Below are positions 24,020-30,897 of a stretch of 36,431 bases of DNA, one piece after another. The position numbers and the translations under genes are program-made. The notes beneath the pieces are model-generated. The model was not told the DNA's origin. It saw only the letters and a program-made list of their open reading frames with translations, and did not search any database. Position 1 is the first letter of the stretch. Every line of letters starts with the position of its first letter. The stretch is from Dehalococcoidales bacterium (GTDB taxonomy: Bacteria; Chloroflexota; Dehalococcoidia; Dehalococcoidales; RBG-16-60-22): assembly GCA_030628245.1 (NCBI GenBank), contig DAOVRI010000001.1:1-36431 (forward strand), given 5' to 3'.

Positions 24020-25291
24020 TTATATTGCCTGTTTGACGAGGTCGGTAACATCAAAGACCTTCAATTTTTCGCCAGCGGCATTAATGGCATCGATAAAGTT
24101 CCGCTCACACCACGGGCAGGCGCTCACTATTGCCTCAGCGCCGGTGGACTTCGCCTCCTCAATCCTTTCCGTAGCCGTCCAGCTGGAAAAGTCAGGGTAG
24201 GCTTCTTTTACCCCACCCCCGGCGCCACAGCACCAGGCATACTCCCTGATTCTCTCCATCTCCACCAGTTCCAGACCGGGGATACTCTTAAGCACGTCTC
24301 TCGGCGGGTCATAGACACCCCAGGCCCCGTTGTACCTCGGCCTTCTCGGCTCATAGACCACTATTTGATTCTTGACTTTCTTCTCTTTGCCTTCCCAGGG
24401 TACATAGGGCTCTCCCTGACGGCCCAGATGACAGGGGTCGTGGTAGGTAACGCGCATGGGTATAGTTTTGCTGAACTTAATCTTGCCTTCCTTAATCAGG
24501 CGGTCGAAATACTGCACGGTATGGAGAATCTCGAACTTCGCTCCCAGGGGAGGATAAAGGCGTGAAAAGGCGCGAAAGCAATCGGCGCAGGGGGTTACCA
24601 CCGTCTTGACACCGGCCGCAGTCCAGGCCTTGATAGTATTCTCCGCAAGCCTGGTGAATTCTTCTTTATAGCCCATGTCATAGGCTCTGCCGCCGCAACA
24701 GGACTCGTCTACCCCCATGATGCCGATATCAACGCCGGCATTTTTAAGAAGGGTTACGGCCGACCTGGCTGTTTCCTGCAGTTCTTCATCGTAGCTGAAC
24801 CGGCAGCCGGCATAGAAGAGCACTTCCGCCGACTCACCGGGGATACGCTTGACGTCCAGGCCTTCAGCCCAATCGCCGCGGTTGGCTCCGGATTTCATCA
24901 TCATGTTGTTTTCTTTACCGAGATGCTCGATAACAGCGGTAAGCTGCGGCAGCACCTGACCATCCTCAACCAGCCTGAATTTTAACTCATGTATCATCTC
25001 CAGCGGTTCCAAGTTGTAGCGGCAAATCTTATCGGAAACGTCACAGGACCCGCAGGTCGTGCATTTATAAACTATATCCACCACCCTATCGGAATAAGTG
25101 CTCTGGCCGTTCAGGAGCGACAGGGCGACAGCGTACCTGCCGCGCGCGGAGTAACTCAGGAAGTTATTATAGGCAATACTGGGACATCCCTTGGCAAACC
25201 TCCAGCTCTTTACCTGGTCAAATGGAATCCACTTGCAGTACGAGCACTGGCTGCACCTCTCCATATCAACTTTATAGTCTTCTAGCGCCAA
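24020..25291 (-). CDS. CCG-domain Fe-S protein (GlcF/HdrD-like, module B), both CCG sites intact
   Basis: The protein has 423 residues and starts at TTG 25291. Two ferredoxin motifs are seen: Cys13, Cys16, Cys19 with Cys36, and Cys77, Cys80, Cys83 with Cys90; the last spacing is longer than in the module A paralogue. CCG domain 1 has Cys163 (AGC), Cys198-Cys199 (SCCGG) and Cys235/Cys238 (PCADC). CCG domain 2 has Cys287 (HDPCHLG), Cys354-Cys355 (WCCG) and Cys392/Cys395 (ACPWC). Thus up to two cubane and two noncubane clusters can be housed, as in GlcF- and HdrB-type proteins. It lies between the two flavoproteins, 34 bp after the first and 18 bp before the second, and should transfer electrons from them to an unknown acceptor. 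Confidence 0.9.
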   Translation of the reverse strand: MALEDYKVDMERCSQCSYCKWIPFDQVKSWRFAKGCPSIAYNNFLSYSARGRYAVALSLLNGQSTYSDRVVDIVYKCTTCGSCDVSDKICRYNLEPLEMIHELKFRLVEDGQVLPQLTAVIEHLGKENNMMMKSGANRGDWAEGLDVKRIPGESAEVLFYAGCRFSYDEELQETARSAVTLLKNAGVDIGIMGVDESCCGGRAYDMGYKEEFTRLAENTIKAWTAAGVKTVVTPCADCFRAFSRLYPPLGAKFEILHTVQYFDRLIKEGKIKFSKTIPMRVTYHDPCHLGRQGEPYVPWEGKEKKVKNQIVVYEPRRPRYNGAWGVYDPPRDVLKSIPGLELVEMERIREYAWCCGAGGGVKEAYPDFSSWTATERIEEAKSTGAEAIVSACPWCERNFIDAINAAGEKLKVFDVTDLVKQAI

Positions 25292-25325
25292 TTTCTGATG
25301 CCTTCTTTCTTTGTTTTTCTTGCGC

Positions 25326-26789
25326 TTAAAAGCATAGCTTACCCGGGTTCATCACGTTGTTGGGGTCGAATATTCCCTTAAGCTTCTTTAGTACCATCGT
25401 AGTCTGCGCATCCCGACCGTATGCCAGATCTGCCCAGATGCCATAGGGTCGCGAGAAGAAAGCCCCCTGCTCAATCAGCTCTTCACTGGCTATAGTCAGG
25501 AGCTGCTGCATCCTGGTTGCCTCTTCCGGATTGTCCCGGTCGAAGGGGAGGATAAACTCGCAATGGACATTGGCTCCCTGGTGCAGCGGCTGGATGTAAA
25601 CGCCGATATCCGAGGCCGGGTACCCGCTTGCTTCGGCCACCGAGTTCATTGTCTTGATAAATTCCGGCGTCCTGTTGAGGGTGGTCAGGAAGAGGATATC
25701 CTGGTATCCCCCCTTTAAGTCGAGTTTCCAGTAGGGCTCCCGGGACGGGTTGAGTATCGCTTTCAGTACTTCATCGCTCCCGGCTCCGGGGATTTCCGAC
25801 ACGAGCTGCTGGCCGAATTTCCCGGCAATATCCGCGATGTCCTTCTCCTGATACGCAACCCTTTCCTCGGGGAGTATACTGCGTCCGGCTATGCCCACCA
25901 GGACAACCCAGGGTGGGAGTTCTTTCATCAGGGCTTTGATATGGTCGGCTCCGTTTCCAAGGATAGCTGCCAGGCTCGCGTTGTTCAATAACAAAAGCTC
26001 GTCGGCAAATCTGAACTTCAGGAGCTGGTAAGTAAAATCAAGCAGGTCATCAGGCCTCTGGGCCGGCACGAAGAAGAGCTTGTGGAGGGCGGGTAATATC
26101 TCGCATTTTACCGATGCCCAGGTCACAATGCCCATGCTCCCCTGGGCGGCGGAAACAAACCTGTAGAAATCCGCCTGCCCCGGACCCGTAGCACCTGCCG
26201 GGGCCTGTTTCCTCTCCCAGGCCTCTTCAAATGAGGACCAGTTACCGGCGTCGCCGGTTACCAGCTTGTGACCGTCTCCCCAGATAATTTCATTACATCG
26301 CAACGGGTCGAGTGACGCCCACAGTTGCCGGGGAATCAGGGTAGGCTCCCTCTCCAGGAGACTGGCTACCACCGACTTGCTGGCCCGCGGGAGCAACGGC
26401 GTCGTAAGCCTCAGGCCTTCCCTGGCCAGTTCTGGCTGGAGTTCGGAGTAGGTTACCCCCGGCTCAACCATTGCCACCCTGTTTCTGCGGTCAATCCTCA
26501 TGACCTTCTTCATTCCGCTCAGGTCTACGATGACCGCTCCCGGTACGCCGGGAACAGTATCACCGTGGAAGCGCGGCGGCCCCGAACTCACCGGAACCAG
26601 CGGTGTGGCAGTCTGATTAGCCCACCTGACCAGCGCCTGAACCTCATCAGCGCTCCCGGGCTTTACCACTACCCGGGGTTTCACAGGTTTGACGAAGCTA
26701 AAATCCCTGGAATAGGCGTCCAACGTTTCAGGGTCATCAAAAACATTTTCCGAACTCACGATACCGGCCAATTCTTCTTTTAAAGCCAT
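25326..26789 (-). CDS. FAD-linked oxidase, VAO/PCMH family (module B, flavoprotein 1)
   Basis: This 487-residue flavoprotein is a paralogue of the one encoded at 8936. Both begin with a short helix and SENVFDDPETL / AENVSDDPEAL, carry PLVPVSSG / PVVPCSSG and AMVEPGVTYSELQ / VRVEPGVTWGQLQ in the FAD domain, and end FDPNNVMNPGKLCF / FDPNNIMSPGRLCF. Other shared blocks are SMGIVTWASVK and GAFFSRPYGIWAD. It is first in the minus-strand module B transcript, about 170 nt downstream of a sigma70-type promoter, with GGCGGAGGAAGG before the ATG. It probably oxidises an alcohol or hydroxy-acid and passes electrons to the CCG protein. Sequence divergence from the module A copy suggests a different substrate. 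Confidence 0.85.
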   Translation of the reverse strand: MALKEELAGIVSSENVFDDPETLDAYSRDFSFVKPVKPRVVVKPGSADEVQALVRWANQTATPLVPVSSGPPRFHGDTVPGVPGAVIVDLSGMKKVMRIDRRNRVAMVEPGVTYSELQPELAREGLRLTTPLLPRASKSVVASLLEREPTLIPRQLWASLDPLRCNEIIWGDGHKLVTGDAGNWSSFEEAWERKQAPAGATGPGQADFYRFVSAAQGSMGIVTWASVKCEILPALHKLFFVPAQRPDDLLDFTYQLLKFRFADELLLLNNASLAAILGNGADHIKALMKELPPWVVLVGIAGRSILPEERVAYQEKDIADIAGKFGQQLVSEIPGAGSDEVLKAILNPSREPYWKLDLKGGYQDILFLTTLNRTPEFIKTMNSVAEASGYPASDIGVYIQPLHQGANVHCEFILPFDRDNPEEATRMQQLLTIASEELIEQGAFFSRPYGIWADLAYGRDAQTTMVLKKLKGIFDPNNVMNPGKLCF

Positions 26790-26964
26790 CCTTCCTCCGC
26801 CTACTCCTTTCAGATATTTAATGCCCTATTCTCAAGTCTTTATATGGTCTGTGATGGTCATTTTTAATCACGTTCATCTGCAGCGGGAGATACTTGACTG
26901 GACTGCAACAAAACGATAGTGTGGTGTTTTCGAGTACTTTTTGGACAAATGCTCAAGCTATGAA

Positions 26965-26994
26965 ATTGTACACACCGATATTGGTATTTGTCAA
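26965..26994 (-). promoter_or_regulatory. Sigma70-type promoter of module B operon
   Basis: On the minus strand a perfect TTGACA (26989-26994) and TACAAT (26965-26970; 5 of 6 matches) are separated by 18 bp. The transcript would have a leader of about 170 nt before the ATG at 26789. Confidence 0.6.
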
Positions 26995-27052
26995 ACCACT
27001 TCATTCCGCCAACTGAAGTTAAAAATTAAGTAGAACCTGGCAATCAGATGGG

Positions 27053-27081
27053 TTGACCAGGTGACCTTGTGGGTTTATAAT
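27053..27081 (+). promoter_or_regulatory. Sigma70-type promoter of the chagasin-like gene
   Basis: TTGACC (27053-27058; 5 of 6) and a perfect TATAAT (27076-27081) lie 17 bp apart. The short leader contains GTGGGAGGAA at 27103-27112 before the start codon. Confidence 0.65.
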
Positions 27082-27113
27082 TCATGTAATCTTAAAAAGT
27101 CACGTGGGAGGAA

Positions 27114-27608
27114 ATGAATATGAAAGTAAAAGTAATTATGGCAGGTCTGATGGTTCTTCTGGCACTGTCCCTGCTCGCCTGCTCATCGGGGCCAACGGGA
27201 GACTCTACAGAGCCTGAAAAGCCCGCCACAAAGCCAAGTACAACCAGTTACGCAGCCGCGACCACTGTGGAGTTTTATACGTGTAACGATTTTGCGGATG
27301 AGCCAAATATCACGGATGAAATTGAATTTACAGCTAACAAGGGAGTAACGGTAATACTGTGCTCTAATCGGACAACCGGCTTCCAGTGGAATGAAGAGGC
27401 ACAGATAAGTGACACATCAGTAGTAGAGCAGACAGGCCATAGTTATGCCGCACCCTCTGCCAGCAAGGTTGGAGCTGCGGGAACGGAAAAGTTTGTCTTC
27501 ACGGGGGTCAACCCGGGCACGGCCACGGTATCTCTGGAATACAGCCGGGACTGGGAAGGCGGCGAGAAGGCCGAATGGACATGTACCCTGACCATCACTG
27601 TGAAGTAG
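27114..27608 (+). CDS. Chagasin-like (inhibitor family I42) lipoprotein
   Basis: This 164-residue secreted lipoprotein has a type II signal peptide ending LALSLLAC (Cys23) and then a Ser/Thr/Pro-rich linker to about residue 50. The mature domain has the chagasin hallmarks NRTTGFQW, VGAAGTEKFVF and LEYSRDW, matching the NPTTGY, GxxGxxxF and YxRPW loops that plug the active site of papain-type cysteine peptidases. ATG codons at 27114 and 27120 are both possible; GGGAGG at 27105-27110 is better spaced for the second. The gene is monocistronic, with its own promoter and a bidirectional hairpin terminator, and has no evident link to the catabolic genes. It may protect the cell surface from external proteases. 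Confidence 0.82.
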   Translation: MNMKVKVIMAGLMVLLALSLLACSSGPTGDSTEPEKPATKPSTTSYAAATTVEFYTCNDFADEPNITDEIEFTANKGVTVILCSNRTTGFQWNEEAQISDTSVVEQTGHSYAAPSASKVGAAGTEKFVFTGVNPGTATVSLEYSRDWEGGEKAEWTCTLTITVK

Positions 27609-27632
27609 GTAGCTTTCAGGAGTAGTAATAAC

Positions 27633-27679
27633 GGCAAAATGCTGGGGCCCCTGAATAAGAGGTTCCCCAGCATTTTGCC
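27633..27679. terminator. Bidirectional hairpin terminator between convergent genes
   Basis: A perfect 15-bp inverted repeat (27633-27647 with 27665-27679) with a 17-nt loop lies between the chagasin-like stop and the ubiD stop. The outer part of each arm is A/T-rich, so each strand's RNA ends the stem with UUUU. There is no long separate U-tract. Confidence 0.75.
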
Positions 27680-27700
27680 TGTATAACCCATGTTGTACTG

Positions 27701-29155
27701 TTACAGGTTGTATTCCTTCCATCTCCTCTTCACCAGTTCCTCGGTCTCCGGCCGAGAATAGTGACATTTCGGAGGAAATCTCTGATTACCCCACTCCGCG
27801 CGCACGGGGTGGAGCTCCCAATCCGTAGTGGCATCGATCAGTAGTTTACTGGCTACGGCCGCCCCGTATTCAAGTTCCGCCCTCAGGTCATAGGCGACGC
27901 TGACGTCAATAGGCGACCCCATATATAAGGGGTAGACAACCAGGTCCCTGTCAAAATCCACCTTATTGTGCATGGCGCCCATGAGCGCCGCGGGGTTGCG
28001 AATGTCCACATCCTCTTCCACTACCATCAATATATTGAAGGGGTGACCGGCGAACTTGGAGCCCCATAAGGCAGCGGCTATTTGCCTCGGCTGTCCCTGA
28101 TACGTTTTATGAATTTTAACCGCTGATATCGGCCCCGTGGTAACATCAAGCACTCCGGGAATTTCGTGGGCTTCCAGGGTATTCCAGTTAACCACCGACA
28201 TCATAGTACTGACGGCTGCCCTTATCTCGGTAACGCCTTCTCTGGTACCCACCAGAGAACCACGGTAAATGGCATCGTTTCTGTGGGTGATGCAGCTGAC
28301 TTCCACCACCGGTCTCTTTCTCGCTTCCCCGTAAAACCCTGACCCCTCACCGAAGGGCCCTTCTATTTCGTAAGTGCTTGGGTCAGGGGACATAGTGCCC
28401 TCAACCACTATTTCGGCGGATGCGGGCACTTCAATATCGGAAGTCTCACATTTAACAAGCTCGACAGGCTCCTGCCTCAGCGCCCCGACCAGTTCATACT
28501 CAGGCCCGATAACAGGGCTGCCGGCGACAACTATTAAGGTGGGGTCCCAGCCGTAGACGAATGCCACGGGCATGGGTTTGCCCATCTCCTGGTACTTACT
28601 ATAAGTGATACCCCAGTCCTTCATTGGCATCAAAAGCACGCCTATCTTGTTCTTACTTAATATCGTGCCCCGGTAAACACCTGCATTGTTTTGCCCGGTA
28701 TCGGGGTTCCTAGTGACGGTAGCGTTAAATGTGTTGATATAGCGTCCGTTATCAAGCGGGTGCCACTTGGGGACCGGGAGCTGGAAAAGGTCCACGTCTT
28801 CACCCTTAACGATGTTTTCCTTGACCGGCCCCGTTTTGACCTTCACCGTCTCCAAAGGCTTCTTCATCCTGTTTCTAATCGTCTGAATAGTCTCTGTAGT
28901 GGGCGTATCTTTGGGCAGGCCGAGCATGAGGTTGACACGGGAGCGCGTTCCCAGGCCATTGGTAAAAAGCTTTCTGGAAAGCGTAGCTTCGTGGTCTTTG
29001 ATATTCTCAAATAGAAGCGCCGGGCCTTCTTGTACATAGACCTTTCTTATGATTTGAGATATCTCGTCATCCCAGTCCACCCTGGCTGTTACTCTCTTTA
29101 ACTCACCCTCAGCATCCAGCTGGGCCATCCATGCTCGCAAGTCTCTATCTGGCAC
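27701..29155 (-). CDS. ubiD: UbiD-family prenyl-FMN-dependent (de)carboxylase
   Basis: This 484-residue enzyme starts at GTG 29155 with CAGGAGGTAAAAC upstream. UbiD enzymes use prenylated FMN to add or remove CO2 on aromatic or alpha,beta-unsaturated acids. The catalytic Arg-Glu-Glu set is recognisable: Arg162 in GVYRGTI, and Glu265 and Glu270 in EGPFGEGSGFYGE, with the same spacing as Arg173/Glu277/Glu282 of Fdc1. Other family blocks are VPASAEIVVEG and the C-terminal GSPIDVSVAYDLRAE. The cofactor-making UbiX is encoded in the same window (19647-20222) but on the opposite strand. It is the second gene after a UROD-like gene, 43 bp apart, so decarboxylation may be coupled to that protein's reaction. 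The substrate class (phenolic acid or other) cannot be read directly. Confidence 0.92.
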   Translation of the reverse strand: MPDRDLRAWMAQLDAEGELKRVTARVDWDDEISQIIRKVYVQEGPALLFENIKDHEATLSRKLFTNGLGTRSRVNLMLGLPKDTPTTETIQTIRNRMKKPLETVKVKTGPVKENIVKGEDVDLFQLPVPKWHPLDNGRYINTFNATVTRNPDTGQNNAGVYRGTILSKNKIGVLLMPMKDWGITYSKYQEMGKPMPVAFVYGWDPTLIVVAGSPVIGPEYELVGALRQEPVELVKCETSDIEVPASAEIVVEGTMSPDPSTYEIEGPFGEGSGFYGEARKRPVVEVSCITHRNDAIYRGSLVGTREGVTEIRAAVSTMMSVVNWNTLEAHEIPGVLDVTTGPISAVKIHKTYQGQPRQIAAALWGSKFAGHPFNILMVVEEDVDIRNPAALMGAMHNKVDFDRDLVVYPLYMGSPIDVSVAYDLRAELEYGAAVASKLLIDATTDWELHPVRAEWGNQRFPPKCHYSRPETEELVKRRWKEYNL

Positions 29156-29198
29156 TGTTTTACCTCCTGAAATATGAAAATCTCAACCCGTTAAGAAC

Positions 29199-30533
29199 CT
29201 ATTTATATATACCGTATTCCTTGGTAAAATCAATCATTGCTTTAAGGTTTTCTGGCTTGACCCTGTCAATGGCAGCCCCATTGGCCATGATATAACCGCC
29301 GCCGGGGGCGCAGGTATCGATGAGCTGGCGGCATCTTTCCTTCACCTGCTCGGTTGTGCCGGTAATCAGCAGCGAGGAAGACACGTTGCCACTTATGCAG
29401 GCAACATCACCCAGTATTTTCTTCACCCTGGCCATGTCTGTCACGTCGAACGTCCATGCAGTCTTGGCTTTAGGCACGTCCCTGATAACTTCCAGACGCG
29501 AGTTATAGCTGCCCTCAACAAAGGGAAACGGTACGCAGCCCTCTTCAATCAAGCCCATGAAAACCTTTCTCAAGGTGGGCCAGTAGTAGGTCTTGAACTG
29601 TTCATCGGAGAGGAAACCGTCGGCCCCTTTATGCAGCGGCATAAACACCAGGGGATTTCCGTTCATCTTTGACATGGACACCCCCATCTTAATCATGAAC
29701 GGCGTTATTACCTCCAGAGCCTGGAGGAGTTTGGCGGGCTGCCGATACATATCCACCATTACCCCTTTGGTGCCTCTGAGAGTATCACCAATAACATCAA
29801 AAGGTGCCTTGGCAAGGCCACCGAGGAAGCCGGGAAATCCGGCGGCGGCCATCTCATGACTGAAACCACTGACAACCCCCATCCATTTCATGGTTTCAGC
29901 CCCTGCCTCAAAAAGAGTTTTATAGGCAGCCTGAACGTCGGGCATAGCGAACGGCATGACAAAAGCACCGAACGAACCCTCCTGGACGTTGGTGGGACTT
30001 TGCAGCATCTTCAAGGGCTCCAGGGCTCCGCATATGCGAGGTAAGTAGGTGCTGTTCCAGAAATGTGACGGGTCCTGAATCAAGGCCTCATATTCATCCG
30101 CCATCATGTATTCGCCTTCAATGCACTGGTAGGTATTTTCGGGCGCGACTCCATGCCCGGGCCAGGCATATAACTTGACGTCAAGAATTTCAAAGAGCCT
30201 TCCCGAGCCAGCGAAAAACGCGCCTGGGTTCACATCCGGCTCGAAGTCCAGGACGTATTTCCTGATGGTGGTGGTGAGCTTTTCGTAGTCATACATCATA
30301 TCATGAGGGGTCAGGCCTGCATAGTAAGCGGGGAAAAAGTTAACAATGTTAAAGATAGGCACCCTGTCCGGCGTTTTCTTCAACTGGACCGCATCTTTTA
30401 CCCGTGTTACTCTCTCCTTGTATGACTTCTCGGCCTCGGGGCTGGTAAACTCTATGCCCTGTGGCGAAAGCCACGAATCAAACATCGCCTCCTGCTTTTC
30501 ATCCAGTAATAACCCCGCCTGTTGCTCTTCCAT
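29199..30533 (-). CDS. Uroporphyrinogen decarboxylase-like protein (UROD/MtaA/CmuA superfamily)
   Basis: This 444-residue protein has a UROD-type TIM barrel. The C-terminal pattern ISGNVSSSLLITGTTEQVKE followed by APGGGYIMANGAAIDRVKPENL is the counterpart of the GNIDP...GTPEEV...GGFIL block of MtaA-like methyltransferases. Those methyltransferases use a zinc thiolate to move methyl groups between corrinoid proteins and coenzymes. The cysteine expected in the final G-C-x-I/V-P motif is replaced (GAAID), so a corrinoid methyltransferase role is doubtful. No corrinoid protein is encoded nearby. It is too distant from HemE for haem synthesis to be likely. It is the first gene of a two-gene unit with ubiD, has GGGAGGT 8 bp before the ATG, and a good promoter about 145 bp upstream. 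Function unknown. Confidence 0.75.
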   Translation of the reverse strand: MEEQQAGLLLDEKQEAMFDSWLSPQGIEFTSPEAEKSYKERVTRVKDAVQLKKTPDRVPIFNIVNFFPAYYAGLTPHDMMYDYEKLTTTIRKYVLDFEPDVNPGAFFAGSGRLFEILDVKLYAWPGHGVAPENTYQCIEGEYMMADEYEALIQDPSHFWNSTYLPRICGALEPLKMLQSPTNVQEGSFGAFVMPFAMPDVQAAYKTLFEAGAETMKWMGVVSGFSHEMAAAGFPGFLGGLAKAPFDVIGDTLRGTKGVMVDMYRQPAKLLQALEVITPFMIKMGVSMSKMNGNPLVFMPLHKGADGFLSDEQFKTYYWPTLRKVFMGLIEEGCVPFPFVEGSYNSRLEVIRDVPKAKTAWTFDVTDMARVKKILGDVACISGNVSSSLLITGTTEQVKERCRQLIDTCAPGGGYIMANGAAIDRVKPENLKAMIDFTKEYGIYK

Positions 30534-30678
30534 TTTTGTTTACCTCCCGTACATTTTTTGCAGGGATTTTTTACTTAACGCCTGCCCCTTTTTCGGCAAG
30601 CAATACCACTAATACTACGAGGCCCGGGATAATGCACTCTCCACTGGCAAAACGGCTTCCTGCATCGCCCTTGTCAGA

Positions 30679-30707
30679 ATATTACATAGGCGGCACCTGG
30701 CTGTCAA
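30679..30707 (-). promoter_or_regulatory. Sigma70-type promoter of the UROD-like/ubiD unit
   Basis: On the minus strand a perfect TTGACA (30702-30707) and TAATAT (30679-30684; 4 of 6) are spaced by 17 bp. The start codon is about 145 nt downstream. Confidence 0.55.
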
Positions 30708-30773
30708 TTCTCCATCCCAGAGCCAGGCATTAGCCACCCGAGAGGCGGGCCATACACCACCATCTATAATAGT

Positions 30774-30811
30774 TATCGACTGTCATTACCGGCCAAGCGC
30801 CCCAGTCGATA
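30774..30811. promoter_or_regulatory. Perfect 9-bp inverted repeat, candidate operator
   Basis: TATCGACTG (30774-30782) and CAGTCGATA (30803-30811) are exact reverse complements with a 20-bp spacer. The spacer can form a small GGC/GCC stem of its own. No U-tract follows. The repeat lies 66-104 bp upstream of the -35 box of the minus-strand promoter, a position suited to an activator site, but no regulator gene is in the window. Confidence 0.35.
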
Positions 30812-30830
30812 CATAGTTTGATTAACTCTA

Positions 30831-30873
30831 TGAAAGAAAAGGCTCCGGAGGCAGTAAACCCTCCGAAGCCTTT
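30831..30873 (-). terminator. Intrinsic terminator after dctP
   Basis: In the minus-strand RNA a 14-bp stem (30860-30873 with 30838-30851, one G-U pair) encloses an 8-nt loop and runs into UUUUCUUU. It lies 25 bp after the dctP stop and isolates dctP from the UROD-like/ubiD unit. Confidence 0.85.
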
Positions 30874-30897
30874 CTATCCCGCTAATAGTCTGAAGGC

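Larger units (their letters stand above)
26790..27113. other. Divergent intergenic region with two promoters
   Basis: These 324 bases separate module B (leftward) from the chagasin-like gene (rightward). A leftward promoter lies at 26965-26994 and a rightward one at 27053-27081. No open frame with a convincing ribosome site is seen. I found no clear operator repeat between the promoters. Confidence 0.6.
30534..30897. other. Intergenic region with promoter, inverted repeat and terminator
   Basis: No gene is seen in these 364 bases. From left to right they contain the leader and promoter of the UROD-like/ubiD unit (-10/-35 at 30679-30707), a 9-bp perfect inverted repeat (30774-30811), and the dctP terminator (30831-30873). 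Confidence 0.6.
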
